Positions 22,311-29,941 of a DNA stretch of 34,188 bases are shown in pieces (position 1 is the first letter of the stretch; each line of letters starts with the position of its first letter). The position numbers were made by a program, and so were the translations under genes. The DNA is taken from positions 1 through 34,188 of IMG/VR virus record IMGVR_UViG_3300036829_000123; one strand, written 5' to 3'. The notes beneath the pieces were generated by a model. That model was not told where the DNA came from and ran no database searches. It saw only the letters and a program-made list of their open reading frames with translations. Origin of the DNA: a virus.

Positions 22311-23213
22311 CTATGATCCGCGTCCCGGCACATAGAGCGCGCGCGGCTTGCCCTCGCCGTTCTTGACGCGCAGATATTTGTCGGTCTCGCAAAGGATGTT
22401 CGGCACGTCGGAAAAATCCATCGCGACGCCGGTCTCCGGGCTCACCACCTGATAGATGGCCCGCATTTCGCGCAGCGCGCGGTCCTGGCTCAACGCCGCG
22501 TCGACCGGGCGCCCGTGCAGCCGGTTCAAGCCGCGCAGCGTGCCAGGGCCTGCCGCCGCCCAGCTGGCGACATCCGGTGCGTCACAAAGGATCGATGTGA
22601 AGCGCATGTCGACCACGGCCTGGTAGGCCATGAACGCGCCCCAGCCATTAGACTCGCTGATCCACGAATGGATGCGCTGCAGACTCGGCGTCACGCGACG
22701 CGTCGAGTCGCCCGCAAGAGCTATCCAAATATTTCCGAAGCTTTGCCGTCGGCGCCACAGCGCGCCGATCACGGTCTCGGCGATGTATTGCTGCTTGTTG
22801 GCGCCCTTGGTCGACGGCGCCGAGATCATGTAGGCCCCGGTGTAAATCTTCTCGCCGAAATCTTTACGGACATTGAGAACGTGAGTGATGTTACGAGGAT
22901 CGAAGTTCGATCTATCCGGCCATGCCGCCAGCTCGGTGTCATCGATCAAGACCTTCAGCGTGTCCGGCCAGTTGATCTGCCGGGCAATGCACAGCATCAG
23001 CCAAAGATGCTCATGGCCGGCAAAGCGCTCTCGGATGTTTTGCCTGATCCAAACGGTGACCCGATCGTCCTCGCGCCGCACGTTGCAGAAGCGATAGGTC
23101 GCCAAGATCGGGGCGGCGCTGAACGGCGGCGGCGCGCCGTTGTCCTTGCGGATGCGCATCGCCTCGCGCTCGGTCACCCAAACAAACAGCGGCGCGTAAT
23201 CGGGCGCGGTCAT
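22311..23213 (-). CDS. 5-hmdU DNA kinase helical-domain family protein (thymine hypermodification related)
   Basis: The product is 300 aa from ATG 23213, overlapping the ASCH stop (ATGA); longer in-frame sequence upstream lies within the ASCH gene. Residues 10-60 read FVWVTEREAMRIRKDNGAPP, then FSAAPILATYRFCNVRREDD and RVTVWIRQNIR, and NWPDTLKVL follows at 81. This is the signature of the HMUDK_hel / alpha-glutamyl-putrescinyl-thymine pyrophosphorylase clade, a DNA-glycosylase-related fold tied to thymidine hypermodification in phages. No separate kinase P-loop domain is fused here. The family match is by recognised motif; a base-modifying activity in this phage is inference. Confidence 0.8.
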   Translation of the reverse strand: MTAPDYAPLFVWVTEREAMRIRKDNGAPPPFSAAPILATYRFCNVRREDDRVTVWIRQNIRERFAGHEHLWLMLCIARQINWPDTLKVLIDDTELAAWPDRSNFDPRNITHVLNVRKDFGEKIYTGAYMISAPSTKGANKQQYIAETVIGALWRRRQSFGNIWIALAGDSTRRVTPSLQRIHSWISESNGWGAFMAYQAVVDMRFTSILCDAPDVASWAAAGPGTLRGLNRLHGRPVDAALSQDRALREMRAIYQVVSPETGVAMDFSDVPNILCETDKYLRVKNGEGKPRALYVPGRGS

Positions 23214-23665
23214 GTGAACACCTTGGCCGTCGCTAGTGCTGGCTCCACAAAATCGCGAGGCAGACCTTGGTGACCTTTGAACGGGATGTGTTCCCGGAAC
23301 ACTTTCCATTCCGGCCCGCGCCGCCAGCCAAAACGGCCCTCGCTGAAGTCGCCGCAAACGAGATCGGTGCGGCCTTGATTAGTAATCGGCCTGGTTTTGC
23401 TCTCGTAGAGTCTTTCCGTCGGAATGCAGTCTTCCAGCGTAAGCAGCCCAATCAGAGCGCCAGTCGGCAGCTCCTGTCCCCAATGATTGCCGAACTCGCT
23501 GGAGAGGATGTCATCAAGCTCCGGATCAACATCACGCTCGAATCTCTTCGCCGCGTGCACCAGCAGCGGCCCGCGATGCTTCGTTGCCCAATGCCGGGTT
23601 TCGTGGCGCTTGTTCGGCGAGAGCCAGAGCGAGGCCCATGGTTGCCAGAGCGAGATGGCTTTCAC
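23210..23665 (-). CDS. ASCH-domain protein
   Basis: The product is 151 aa from GTG 23665, which overlaps the upstream stop as GTGA. The start KAISLWQPWASLW and the motifs KRHETRHWATKHRGPLLVHA, LPTGALIGLLTLEDCIPT and the final PFKGHQGLPRDFV are typical of ASCH proteins, a PUA-like fold. Relatives bind RNA or modified bases or hydrolyse N4-acetylcytidine. It is translated just ahead of the thymine-hypermodification-like gene with a 4-bp overlap. Together they suggest recognition or processing of a modified nucleobase; this is inferred from neighbours. Confidence 0.88.
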   Translation of the reverse strand: MKAISLWQPWASLWLSPNKRHETRHWATKHRGPLLVHAAKRFERDVDPELDDILSSEFGNHWGQELPTGALIGLLTLEDCIPTERLYESKTRPITNQGRTDLVCGDFSEGRFGWRRGPEWKVFREHIPFKGHQGLPRDFVEPALATAKVFT

Positions 23666-24132
23666 GCCGCGGCCTCCATCTTGCGATGGACGGCCTGCAG
23701 CGCTCCGAAGAACGTCACCCACCAATAGCCGTCATCCATCGGCCCAACGATGCCGGAGCTGTCGATCGACGGGTCGCAAACGATCTCGCCGTCGCAACAG
23801 ACCACGCTGTGATTGACATTGTTGCGGCTGCGGCCGCCGAGAATGAAGACGTGCGGGCCGCCGTTCGGGTTGCTGTTCTTGACGGACTGCAGCACCAGAT
23901 CGAACGATGTCTCGCCCGGAAACAGCACGTTGATGTGCGTCAACCCTCTCTCATTAAGCCACGCTTCAACCGCCCGATGCGACGCGTCGGCTTCGCAATC
24001 GTGCTTGCCATCCATGAAGTGCGGCACGTCCTTGGCGTCCATGTCGAGGACACAGGCAATTGCCGTGCGATGGCAGTCGCCGAAGATGCCTTCGTCCGGC
24101 CGATGCCGGTTCAATTGCTTTTGCACCTTCAT
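23662..24132 (-). CDS. Papain-fold-like phage protein (possible cysteine peptidase or transferase)
   Basis: The product is 156 aa from ATG 24132, overlapping the preceding stop (ATGA). The pattern GDCHRTAIACVLDMDAKDVPHF near residues 18-39 with candidate Cys20, NHSVV with His108, and CDPSID with Asp120 fits a Cys-His-Asp triad in a small papain-like or C39-like fold. Similar small phage proteins have the same 'GDC.R..IA..L......VPHF' start. The substrate is unknown. Confidence 0.7.
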   Translation of the reverse strand: MKVQKQLNRHRPDEGIFGDCHRTAIACVLDMDAKDVPHFMDGKHDCEADASHRAVEAWLNERGLTHINVLFPGETSFDLVLQSVKNSNPNGGPHVFILGGRSRNNVNHSVVCCDGEIVCDPSIDSSGIVGPMDDGYWWVTFFGALQAVHRKMEAAA

Positions 24133-24398
24133 GCCATGGCCTCTCGCTTGGCCTGTTCGCGCAGCTCGGCACTGATGATGTCCAGAAGATCGGCCAGCTC
24201 CGTCTTGTGCTTGGCTCGCATCAGGAGGCTGTGCAGAAAAATAGTAAGCGAAAGTTGCGTCTGCTTTTTCTGATCGTCTAAAACCCCAGAGCCCGCCGTG
24301 CTGACATACGTTGCGACAATGTCCGCCAGCACCCCGAGGGCCTGCCCCATGTTGACCGGGGCGAATGTCAGGTCGCTGGTCTGTTCCTTTTCGCTCAT
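24129..24398 (-). CDS. Small helical hypothetical protein
   Basis: The product is 89 aa, mostly helical by composition: FAPVNMGQALGVLADIVATY, LTIFLHSLLMRAKHKTELAD and DIISAELREQAKREAM. Both ends overlap neighbours as ATGA. No family is recognised; it may be a small accessory or a dimerising protein. Confidence 0.6.
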   Translation of the reverse strand: MSEKEQTSDLTFAPVNMGQALGVLADIVATYVSTAGSGVLDDQKKQTQLSLTIFLHSLLMRAKHKTELADLLDIISAELREQAKREAMA

Positions 24399-25804
24399 GC
24401 CGCGGCCTCCCCCGTTTTGCGCGGATGGCTTTCATCGTCCATCACTCCGCGAGCCCACAAATTGTTGCCGGCGTTAGGAGCCTCGTTGCCCCACACTTCG
24501 AATCCGGGCCGGGTCTGGCGCTCGAACAGCGCCAGCAGCAGGCCCTCCGCGGCATAGCGCGGATACATCGCCACGATGTCGGCATAGATCTGCGCGGGCT
24601 TTTCCGAATGCTCCAGCTCGCCTCTGCTGCGGATGTGATAGACCGAACGCGGCTTGTGATCCGGCAGCGCCAGACCGCCGCGGGTCATGATGACGATGCA
24701 CTCGTGATCGGTGCGCCAGTAATGGCCCATGCCGAGCGGGCCGCCGCCCTTGACGATGTCCTCCGGAGAACGCTTCTCCCAGATCGCCTGCGCGCGCGGG
24801 ACGAACCATTTGCCAGGGTCGCGCAGTAAAGGATCGCGCCAGTTCGGATCGCCCCAGGCCCGCCCGATCTGGTTCGGATAGCACAGCCCTTCCGGCGTTT
24901 CGCAGATCGCCAGCGGCTGCGGGATGTGCAGGAAGATCGCCGCGGCGTCCGCGACATATTTGTGAACCTGCATCGCCTCGATGTCGGCAAACGCCATGGT
25001 CGGATAATGCGTCTCGATCGATCGATCGGAAAACCCGACCAGCGGCCGCTCGTAGCGCCAGGGCGGGTCGGCCGAGACGATGACGAACTTGCGATCGAAA
25101 TGCAGCGGCCTGGCGCCCTTGGCGGCCGCGATGTGGCGCTCGACCTTGGCGTCCTTGCGCTCTTTCTGCCGGCGCGCGCGGATGTCCTTGGCCGCGGCCA
25201 CGATCTGCTTTTCGCCGCGCGCGACAATCTCCGCCTGCTGTTCCATCGGGACTTCACGGGCAATCGTCGCGGCGTGGTGGATCGACACCTGGCCAAGAGC
25301 AGCTGCATCCTGCAGCTCCTTGACGCCCTGATCGCGCACCGCGGCGGCCCTCATCAAGCTGCCGCGCGACAGATGACCCAACTCGGCCAGCTCGCTCCGC
25401 GAAAGCATTTTCGAACCGATGCCGCGCCGCTTGCCGCCATGCCCATATTCTTCAAGCTTGACCAACACCATCGCCCGTTGAGCAACCGTCATATGGCGGC
25501 GGCGCATGTTGGCCGACACCACAAAGGTGATCGGGTCTTTGCCGACAAACTCGCGATAGAGCATCGCCCGGCCGGTCTTGCGCGCGGCCAGCGTGCGATG
25601 GCGCCCCTCAAGGATCATGCCTTCGTAAAGCCAGCCGGCGTCGCGCACCCCGTTGGCCTTGATGTCGGCCTCCAGCGCCGCCTGCTCGTCATCGGGCAGC
25701 GCCGGGAAGGCCAGGCACAGCGGATGAAATTGCAGCTCGCCCTTGTCCAGCGGCACCACCTTGCAGTTGGCCCGCATCAGGGAGAATTGCGCCTCGCGGG
25801 CCAT
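24395..25804 (-). CDS. ParB-domain MT-A70-family adenine methyltransferase
   Basis: The product is 469 aa. The N-terminal ParB-like domain (FHPLCLAFPALPDDEQAALE, GMILEGRHRTLAARKTGR) is followed by a helix-turn-helix-like region (LSRSELAELGHLSRGSLMRA). The C-terminal half is an MT-A70 methyltransferase with the ADPPWRYE catalytic motif near residue 245 and EHSEKPAQIYADIVAMYP near residue 415. MT-A70 enzymes make N6-methyladenine in DNA or RNA. It is the second ParB-fused methyltransferase in the phage, of a different class from the one at 14361. Its neighbours include other nucleobase-handling genes. Confidence 0.9.
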   Translation of the reverse strand: MAREAQFSLMRANCKVVPLDKGELQFHPLCLAFPALPDDEQAALEADIKANGVRDAGWLYEGMILEGRHRTLAARKTGRAMLYREFVGKDPITFVVSANMRRRHMTVAQRAMVLVKLEEYGHGGKRRGIGSKMLSRSELAELGHLSRGSLMRAAAVRDQGVKELQDAAALGQVSIHHAATIAREVPMEQQAEIVARGEKQIVAAAKDIRARRQKERKDAKVERHIAAAKGARPLHFDRKFVIVSADPPWRYERPLVGFSDRSIETHYPTMAFADIEAMQVHKYVADAAAIFLHIPQPLAICETPEGLCYPNQIGRAWGDPNWRDPLLRDPGKWFVPRAQAIWEKRSPEDIVKGGGPLGMGHYWRTDHECIVIMTRGGLALPDHKPRSVYHIRSRGELEHSEKPAQIYADIVAMYPRYAAEGLLLALFERQTRPGFEVWGNEAPNAGNNLWARGVMDDESHPRKTGEAAA

Positions 25805-25806
25805 CG

Positions 25807-26187
25807 TCAGCGCCGCGTCCCTTCGGCGCCATTGAGCTTGCGATATTCGATCGGGACCTTGTTGAAGTCGGCCAGGCGAATGCCGGCCTCCATGCCGCTC
25901 GAAATGCCGCGATCGGTATAGACCACCATCGCGTCGGCATGATCGAGCCAGGCATGGCCGGCGTTGATGCCGTGGGCGCGCTCGTTCCGATCGGCGTCGT
26001 CGAGGATGCCGGCTTGCGTATAGAGCAGGTGCGACGCCAGCGGCGCCTCGCCGCGCAAGAGCGCGTCGCGCACGCAGGCCCGCGCATAGGCGATGTTGCC
26101 CTCGATGTCGCCGGCAAACGGCGACTCCAGAATGACCCGGCGCATCTGCCGCGGCGACAGTGTGTGATGGCGCTCGATCACGGTCAT
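25807..26187 (-). CDS. Nucleoside 2-deoxyribosyltransferase-like protein (DUF7768/DUF4406 type)
   Basis: The product is 126 aa. ATG 26187 overlaps the MazG-like stop as ATGA and is preferred over ATG 26202. The motifs RRVILESPFAGDIEGNIAYA, DALLRGEAPLASHLLYTQAG, ERAHGINAGHAWLDHADAMV and VYTDRGISSGMEAGI fit the small Rossmann-like family related to nucleoside 2-deoxyribosyltransferases, where bases are swapped on deoxyribose. The upstream MazG-like and downstream methyltransferase genes support a nucleotide-metabolism role. The catalytic activity has not been shown for this family. Confidence 0.8.
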   Translation of the reverse strand: MTVIERHHTLSPRQMRRVILESPFAGDIEGNIAYARACVRDALLRGEAPLASHLLYTQAGILDDADRNERAHGINAGHAWLDHADAMVVYTDRGISSGMEAGIRLADFNKVPIEYRKLNGAEGTRR

Positions 26188-26756
26188 GCCAGCGCGTGCC
26201 ATTGCCGCTGATAGGTCATCTTCTTTTCAGCGCGCGCCGCCATTGCCGCGGCATCGAGGCCGAACCGGACACTGATCAGTCGCGTCATCTCGATGGCGGC
26301 CGACAGTGTCTCACGCAGCCAGTCGCGGTTGAGCTTGCCGGTCACCGGCTCGCGCTCGTCAACGCCTTGAATGATACAGCGGGAGACAGCACTGCCGCAG
26401 TCGGCCAGGCGCTTAATCAGTTGGGCGAGAAATTCGCGATCGTTGTCGGCGATGATCGGCAACTGGACGACCGGAAGGGTCATTTCGGATTGATAAACCG
26501 CCCGCCTCTTCAGATCGAAGCGGATGGCGACAAGCTCGATATTGCCCCGGACGTCGGCAACCTCTTCCTGCAGCCATCGGCGCGTTGCCGTTCGCGGCGT
26601 CGGCTCGTCATCGCTCACGCCATAGATCAGGCAACAGGCGGCGCAGGCCACACACTCACTCAGTTCCTCGGCCAGCTTGCCGAGATGCTTCAGATCGACC
26701 TTGTTATCGATCGGATGCCACGGGCTCGCATCGCGCAGATGATCGGCGTCGCTCAT
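26184..26756 (-). CDS. Internally duplicated MazG-like NTP pyrophosphohydrolase-like protein
   Basis: The product is 190 aa from ATG 26756. Residues 22-91 and 108-180 are two copies of the same pattern: (L..L...L..C..A...C.I.GV.....P.T....R.WL.E....).(I.L...RF.L....). Copy 1 has the all-alpha NTP-PPase metal motif EELSE (30-34) and EEVAD (64-68). In copy 2 these positions read KRLAD (115-119) and RETLSAA (148-154), so the metal ligands are lost. MazG-type enzymes hydrolyse NTPs or dNTPs to NMP and PPi and normally work as dimers. Here one chain may supply a catalytic half and a structural half. Confidence 0.75.
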   Translation of the reverse strand: MSDADHLRDASPWHPIDNKVDLKHLGKLAEELSECVACAACCLIYGVSDDEPTPRTATRRWLQEEVADVRGNIELVAIRFDLKRRAVYQSEMTLPVVQLPIIADNDREFLAQLIKRLADCGSAVSRCIIQGVDEREPVTGKLNRDWLRETLSAAIEMTRLISVRFGLDAAAMAARAEKKMTYQRQWHALA

Positions 26757-26896
26757 GCCGCCCTCCAAAAGCATCGGGCGACGGCGGGGCACTTAGCGCG
26801 ATAACGCGCCCTTCCCGATGGAGCTGTCGCTGTAAAGAAGCCGCCCCATGTCATTGACCTGGGCTGTTGGATGCCAAGGCCGTCGCCCGAACTATC

Positions 26897-26937
26897 GGCC
26901 GCCGGCCCGCAACACGGACCCTCGCTTTCCGGCGGCC
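26897..26937 (-). terminator. Perfect 9-bp hairpin between SSB and MazG-like genes
   Basis: GGCCGCCGG (26897-26905) pairs with CCGGCGGCC (26929-26937) around a 23-base loop, in a 198-bp gap that is otherwise free of genes. No U-run follows on the minus strand. It marks a break between two coupled gene blocks and may be a pause or partial terminator. Confidence 0.35.
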
Positions 26938-26954
26938 GTCCGCGTCGCGCGGAA

Positions 26955-27401
26955 TCAGAAGGGGATGTCATCGTCGATATCCCCGCTTTGTGCTGAAGGT
27001 CCCGGCGGCTGATCGCCATAGCTGCCGTCGCCGGCCGGCGGCGGCCGGTCGGATGGCGCGCGGTCGAGCCCGACCAGCCGCGCATTGAAACCGGTCAGCA
27101 CCACCTCGGTCGTGAAGCGCCTGCCGCCGTCCTGATGCGTCCATTCGCGGGTCTGCATCTTGCCTTCGATGTAGACCTTCGATCCTTTTTTGAGCTGTTC
27201 GGCGAACTTGCAGATCGGCTCGCTGAAAACGACAACGCGATGCCACTCCGTGCGCTCCTTGCGCTCGCCGGTCGCCTTGTCGCGCCAGGATTCCGATGTC
27301 GCCACGCTCAAGGTGACGACCGGCGCGCCGGATTGCATCCGCCGGACTTCAGGATCGGCGCCAAGGTTGCCGACCACAATCGCTTTGTTGACGCCGGCCA
27401 T
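26955..27401 (-). CDS. ssb: Single-stranded DNA-binding protein
   Basis: The product is 148 aa from ATG 27401, which overlaps the upstream stop as TGATG. The OB-fold (AGVNKAIVVGNLGADPEVRR, TEWHRVVVFSEPICKFAEQL, KKGSKVYIEGKMQTREW) occupies about residues 1-112. A Pro/Gly-rich linker then leads to the acidic tip DIDDDIPF, the standard SSB tail that recruits replication proteins. It coats single-stranded phage DNA during replication by the primase-helicase and host polymerase. Confidence 0.95.
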   Translation of the reverse strand: MAGVNKAIVVGNLGADPEVRRMQSGAPVVTLSVATSESWRDKATGERKERTEWHRVVVFSEPICKFAEQLKKGSKVYIEGKMQTREWTHQDGGRRFTTEVVLTGFNARLVGLDRAPSDRPPPAGDGSYGDQPPGPSAQSGDIDDDIPF

Positions 27402-27760
27402 CAGCCCATGACCTCCAGCGATTTGCGCGCGTTGTTCAGGTCGACCTCGACCGCGGCGCGCAGATATTCGCCGAGCTTCTGGAAGCGATCGGCCTTGGTG
27501 ATGTTGCCGTCGGCGCGGTGCAGCTTGAGCAGCCGCGCCACCTGGACCAGCATCACCGCCTCGACATCGATCAGATTGTAGTCGCGCACCATCATGCGGC
27601 GCGCTTCCAGATCGTCGAGCATCGCGGCCAGCACGGCCTCCGAGACCGACACGCGGGCCGGGTCGGGATGCGTCCGGCTGGTGCGCTCGGGATAGATCAC
27701 CAGGCCGGCGGCGTCGGCGGCGCGCTGCAGATGATCGATATCGTCGGCCAGCGCGCTCAT
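27401..27760 (-). CDS. Hypothetical early protein
   Basis: The product is 119 aa and mainly helical (ADDIDHLQRAADAAGLVIYP, VSVSEAVLAAMLDDLEARRM, IDVEAVMLVQVARLLKLHRA). Both ends overlap neighbours: ATGA at its start and TGATG at SSB. The link to SSB suggests a replication or recombination accessory, but no family is recognised. Confidence 0.6.
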   Translation of the reverse strand: MSALADDIDHLQRAADAAGLVIYPERTSRTHPDPARVSVSEAVLAAMLDDLEARRMMVRDYNLIDVEAVMLVQVARLLKLHRADGNITKADRFQKLGEYLRAAVEVDLNNARKSLEVMG

Positions 27761-28143
27761 TCGACGGACTCCGCGACAATTGGAGGCCGCGAGCGATCAA
27801 CGTGCGGCAAGCCGAACCGGAACGCGGCGACGCTATCCACCAGGGCGCCGACCAGCGAGGCCCGCAACCGGTTCGGATTGCGCCGCAGCGCGTGTCCGAT
27901 CTCCGTGGCCTCGGCGCCGTGCTGCAGCAGCAGCGAGATCAGAATGGCGATGTCGCCGGCAAGTGCATCAAGGCCGGAGTCCACCACCTTGGCGTTGACG
28001 AACACTTCTGCCGGCAAGGCCGCCCCGGTTTCAACCAGCTCCAGCGGGTCGCACCCGATCATGATGGTGAATTTGTGTTTTTCCCATTCGAAGGAAAACG
28101 ACTCGCCGTGCCGGCGATCGGGCAACTTCATGCGCGCGTTCAC
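27757..28143 (-). CDS. TSCPD-like small protein
   Basis: The product is 128 aa from GTG 28143 (GTGA overlap). It contains HGESFSFEWEKHKFTIMIGC, LPAEVFVNAKVVDSGLDALA and DIAILISLLLQHGAEATEIG, which follow the TSCPD pattern found at the end of ribonucleotide reductases and as stand-alone phage proteins ('...AEVF......G...D......A.L.S..LQHG....'). The role of the stand-alone form is not established. Its position in the early operon fits nucleotide metabolism. Confidence 0.65.
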   Translation of the reverse strand: MNARMKLPDRRHGESFSFEWEKHKFTIMIGCDPLELVETGAALPAEVFVNAKVVDSGLDALAGDIAILISLLLQHGAEATEIGHALRRNPNRLRASLVGALVDSVAAFRFGLPHVDRSRPPIVAESVE

Positions 28144-28457
28144 AGCGCCCTCCGAAAGAAAGACGACAAAGCGGACGGCGGCGCGGCGACCTGCGCGCCT
28201 TCGCCAGGGGTACCTCCGCCCCGGCTATGGCGAACAAGTCGGCCGGCCGCCGTCCACGTCTCACCGGAGGGCATCTCCGACGAACTGCAATTTGCGAGGT
28301 CTTCGTTGCCGCAGCGATCGGCGACAATGAAGCCGCCGCGATCGACACGCCGCGGCTCCAGCGGCCACACGATGACGGTGATCAGTCCGGCAAGGCCAAG
28401 CGCCAGAACCACCGTCATCAGAAAATAGAATTGCGGGTCGGAGAGACGCTCGGTCAT
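28140..28457 (-). CDS. Small single-pass membrane protein
   Basis: The product is 105 aa with one clear transmembrane helix (FYFLMTVVLALGLAGLITVI, residues 11-30) and a basic, Gly/Ser/Ala-rich C-terminal tail that looks disordered. ATG 28457 overlaps the upstream stop (ATGA). The role is unknown; membrane proteins early in phage operons often affect superinfection or host membranes. Confidence 0.6.
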   Translation of the reverse strand: MTERLSDPQFYFLMTVVLALGLAGLITVIVWPLEPRRVDRGGFIVADRCGNEDLANCSSSEMPSGETWTAAGRLVRHSRGGGTPGEGAQVAAPPSALSSFFRRAL

Positions 28458-28852
28458 TCCGCCATCTCCCGCTGCATGGCCTCGATCGACTTCTGAGTCT
28501 GCGCGGCGGCCTTAACCAAAGCCGCCAGCTGCAGATGGCGGCTGAAGCCGACCCACCATGTGGGTTTCGCGTCACCCACCAGGGCAATGAGAATTTCTCT
28601 GCCGACATCCGAGCGCAGCAGGGCGGTGATCATTCGCTCGCCGGGCTGCTGAATGCCGGCAAGAACCTTTTCGCAGTAGCTAAAGCTTGCGCGAGTTCGA
28701 ACGGTCAATTCAGCAGCGGCGCCTTGTGGAAAAACAGTTTTGAATGCCGCGATGGCAGGATGAATCGACTTCCCTTTGATGCGGATTCCGCTTCCCTTTG
28801 AGGGCACCGGCGTTTTTGACCCGCCACGCGCGGGCTTTACCGTGCGGGTCAT
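28454..28852 (-). CDS. Possible helix-turn-helix regulator, second gene after cro
   Basis: The product is 132 aa. The central region (AAELTVRTRASFSYCEKVLA, then GIQQPGERMITALLRSDVGR and EILIALVGDAKPTWWVGF) has the 'AELA.RTG.S...AEKWL.G...P' layout of a phage XRE/CII-like DNA-binding domain. The N-terminus is basic. It follows cro with an ATGA overlap, where lambdoid phages place cII-type regulators. The assignment is by pattern and position. Confidence 0.6.
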   Translation of the reverse strand: MTRTVKPARGGSKTPVPSKGSGIRIKGKSIHPAIAAFKTVFPQGAAAELTVRTRASFSYCEKVLAGIQQPGERMITALLRSDVGREILIALVGDAKPTWWVGFSRHLQLAALVKAAAQTQKSIEAMQREMAE

Positions 28853-29103
28853 GCAGATTGCTCAACCAATTGAGGGGCCGGATAGACGTCCGGACGCAGT
28901 TCGTGACGCGGCACGCCGGTCATGTTTTCGATTAGTGGGCAAAACTCGGCCGGTACGCCCTTCTTCGATTTCAGCAACCAGTAAGAGACCTGCGACTGCG
29001 TGGTTTCGATGCCTTGAGCCAGCGGAACCTGACCGCCAGCAACATCGATCGCCCTTTGAAGGGCGGCGCGTTTTGCAGCAACGAGCGAATCAGAATCAGT
29101 CAT
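28849..29103 (-). CDS. cro: Cro-like repressor, YdaS family
   Basis: The product is 84 aa from ATG 29103; the longer in-frame sequence would run through the operators. The helix-turn-helix (RAIDVAGGQVPLAQGIETTQ, SQVSYWLLKSKKGVPAEFCP) and the end IENMTGVPRHELRPDVYP are typical of YdaS/Cro-type proteins. Its gene diverges from the repressor gene across shared operators at 29116-29197. It is expected to shut off the CI promoter and set lytic development. Confidence 0.85.
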   Translation of the reverse strand: MTDSDSLVAAKRAALQRAIDVAGGQVPLAQGIETTQSQVSYWLLKSKKGVPAEFCPLIENMTGVPRHELRPDVYPAPQLVEQSA

Positions 29104-29115
29104 GTCGCAAGCGTT

Positions 29116-29197
29116 ACCGAATTTTCGGTTTGATGCAAAGAAAATACCGAAATCTCTGTGGGAGTTTCGGTACCGAAGTTTCGGTAGCATTTCGGTG
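29116..29197. promoter_or_regulatory. CI/Cro operator cluster
   Basis: The half-site TTCGGT and its complement recur. Full sites ACCGAA-NN-TTCGGT lie at 29116-29129 and 29172-29185. Half sites occur at 29145-29152 (TACCGAAA), 29165-29172 (TTTCGGTA) and 29190-29197 (TTTCGGTG, touching the CI start). TTCGGTACCGAA at 29166-29177 is also a perfect 12-bp palindrome. These occupy the entire cro-cI gap, so bound repressor would cover both start regions. Confidence 0.85.
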
Positions 29198-29941
29198 ATG
29201 GCGAAGCCTTCGAAACCGAAATATCCCGTCGGACCGCGCATTGCCGGCCTACGTGCCGAGCGCGGGATTACGCAAACAGACCTCGCTGAAGCTGTGGATA
29301 TGACCCAGCAGGGCATTCAAAGCATCGAGGCTGGAGGGGTTAAGCGCCCGAAAAATCTTCGCGAGATCGCTGCTCGCTTAAGAACCACAGAAACCTGGCT
29401 GCTCGAACAAAAAGGCCCGCGCGACATCGATGACCTTGACGACCACATCGACAGCGCCGACGTCGGGTCAATGGGCCGCCCTTCCGGCGGCATCCGCGAA
29501 ATAGACGTACGCGCCGGTCTTGGTGGTGGTGGCACGACAGAAGGCCGAGAAGTCCGGCACCACGGCGACTACGCCGATCCCCTGAAGCCGGAAGCCTGGA
29601 AATTCCCGACACGATTCATGCGCGAAGAAATTCGCGGCACGGAGAGCCAGGTCATCATCCTTGAAACTGACGGCGATAGCATGGAGCCGACCATTGGTTC
29701 GGGCGAGCGCATTATCGTCCACACCGGCATGGTAACGCCATCGCCTGATGGCATTTTCGCTCTGCGCGACACGTTCGGAAACATTGTCGCGAAGAGGCTC
29801 CAGATACTTCGCAAGGGCGACAAGACTGACGTTCCCCGCGTCCTCATCATTTCGGACAACAAGTCCCACCCCACCGAAGAGGTCGGGCTCGACCAGATCA
29901 GCATTGTGGGGAGAGTGCTATGGGCACTAAAGCGGGTCTGA
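29198..29941 (+). CDS. CI-type repressor with S24/LexA-like self-cleavage domain
   Basis: The product is 247 aa from ATG 29198; the frame continues upstream through the operators, so this start is preferred. The N-terminal XRE helix-turn-helix (IAGLRAERGITQTDLAEAVD, MTQQGIQSIEAGGVKRPKNL) is followed by a linker with an Ala106-Gly107 cleavage site (VRAGLGG). The C-terminal peptidase has Ser161 (DGDSMEPTIGSGER) and Lys199 (NIVAKRL), the LexA-type dyad. It maintains lysogeny and is inactivated in the SOS response. Two cargo genes follow, so they may be expressed from the prophage. Confidence 0.93.
   Translation: MAKPSKPKYPVGPRIAGLRAERGITQTDLAEAVDMTQQGIQSIEAGGVKRPKNLREIAARLRTTETWLLEQKGPRDIDDLDDHIDSADVGSMGRPSGGIREIDVRAGLGGGGTTEGREVRHHGDYADPLKPEAWKFPTRFMREEIRGTESQVIILETDGDSMEPTIGSGERIIVHTGMVTPSPDGIFALRDTFGNIVAKRLQILRKGDKTDVPRVLIISDNKSHPTEEVGLDQISIVGRVLWALKRV

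Noticed and set aside
29102-29197. Upstream start of the repressor frame (ATG 29102)
   Set aside because: That start would make the operators coding and overlap the cro start codon; the ATG at 29198 gives the standard HTH N-terminus.
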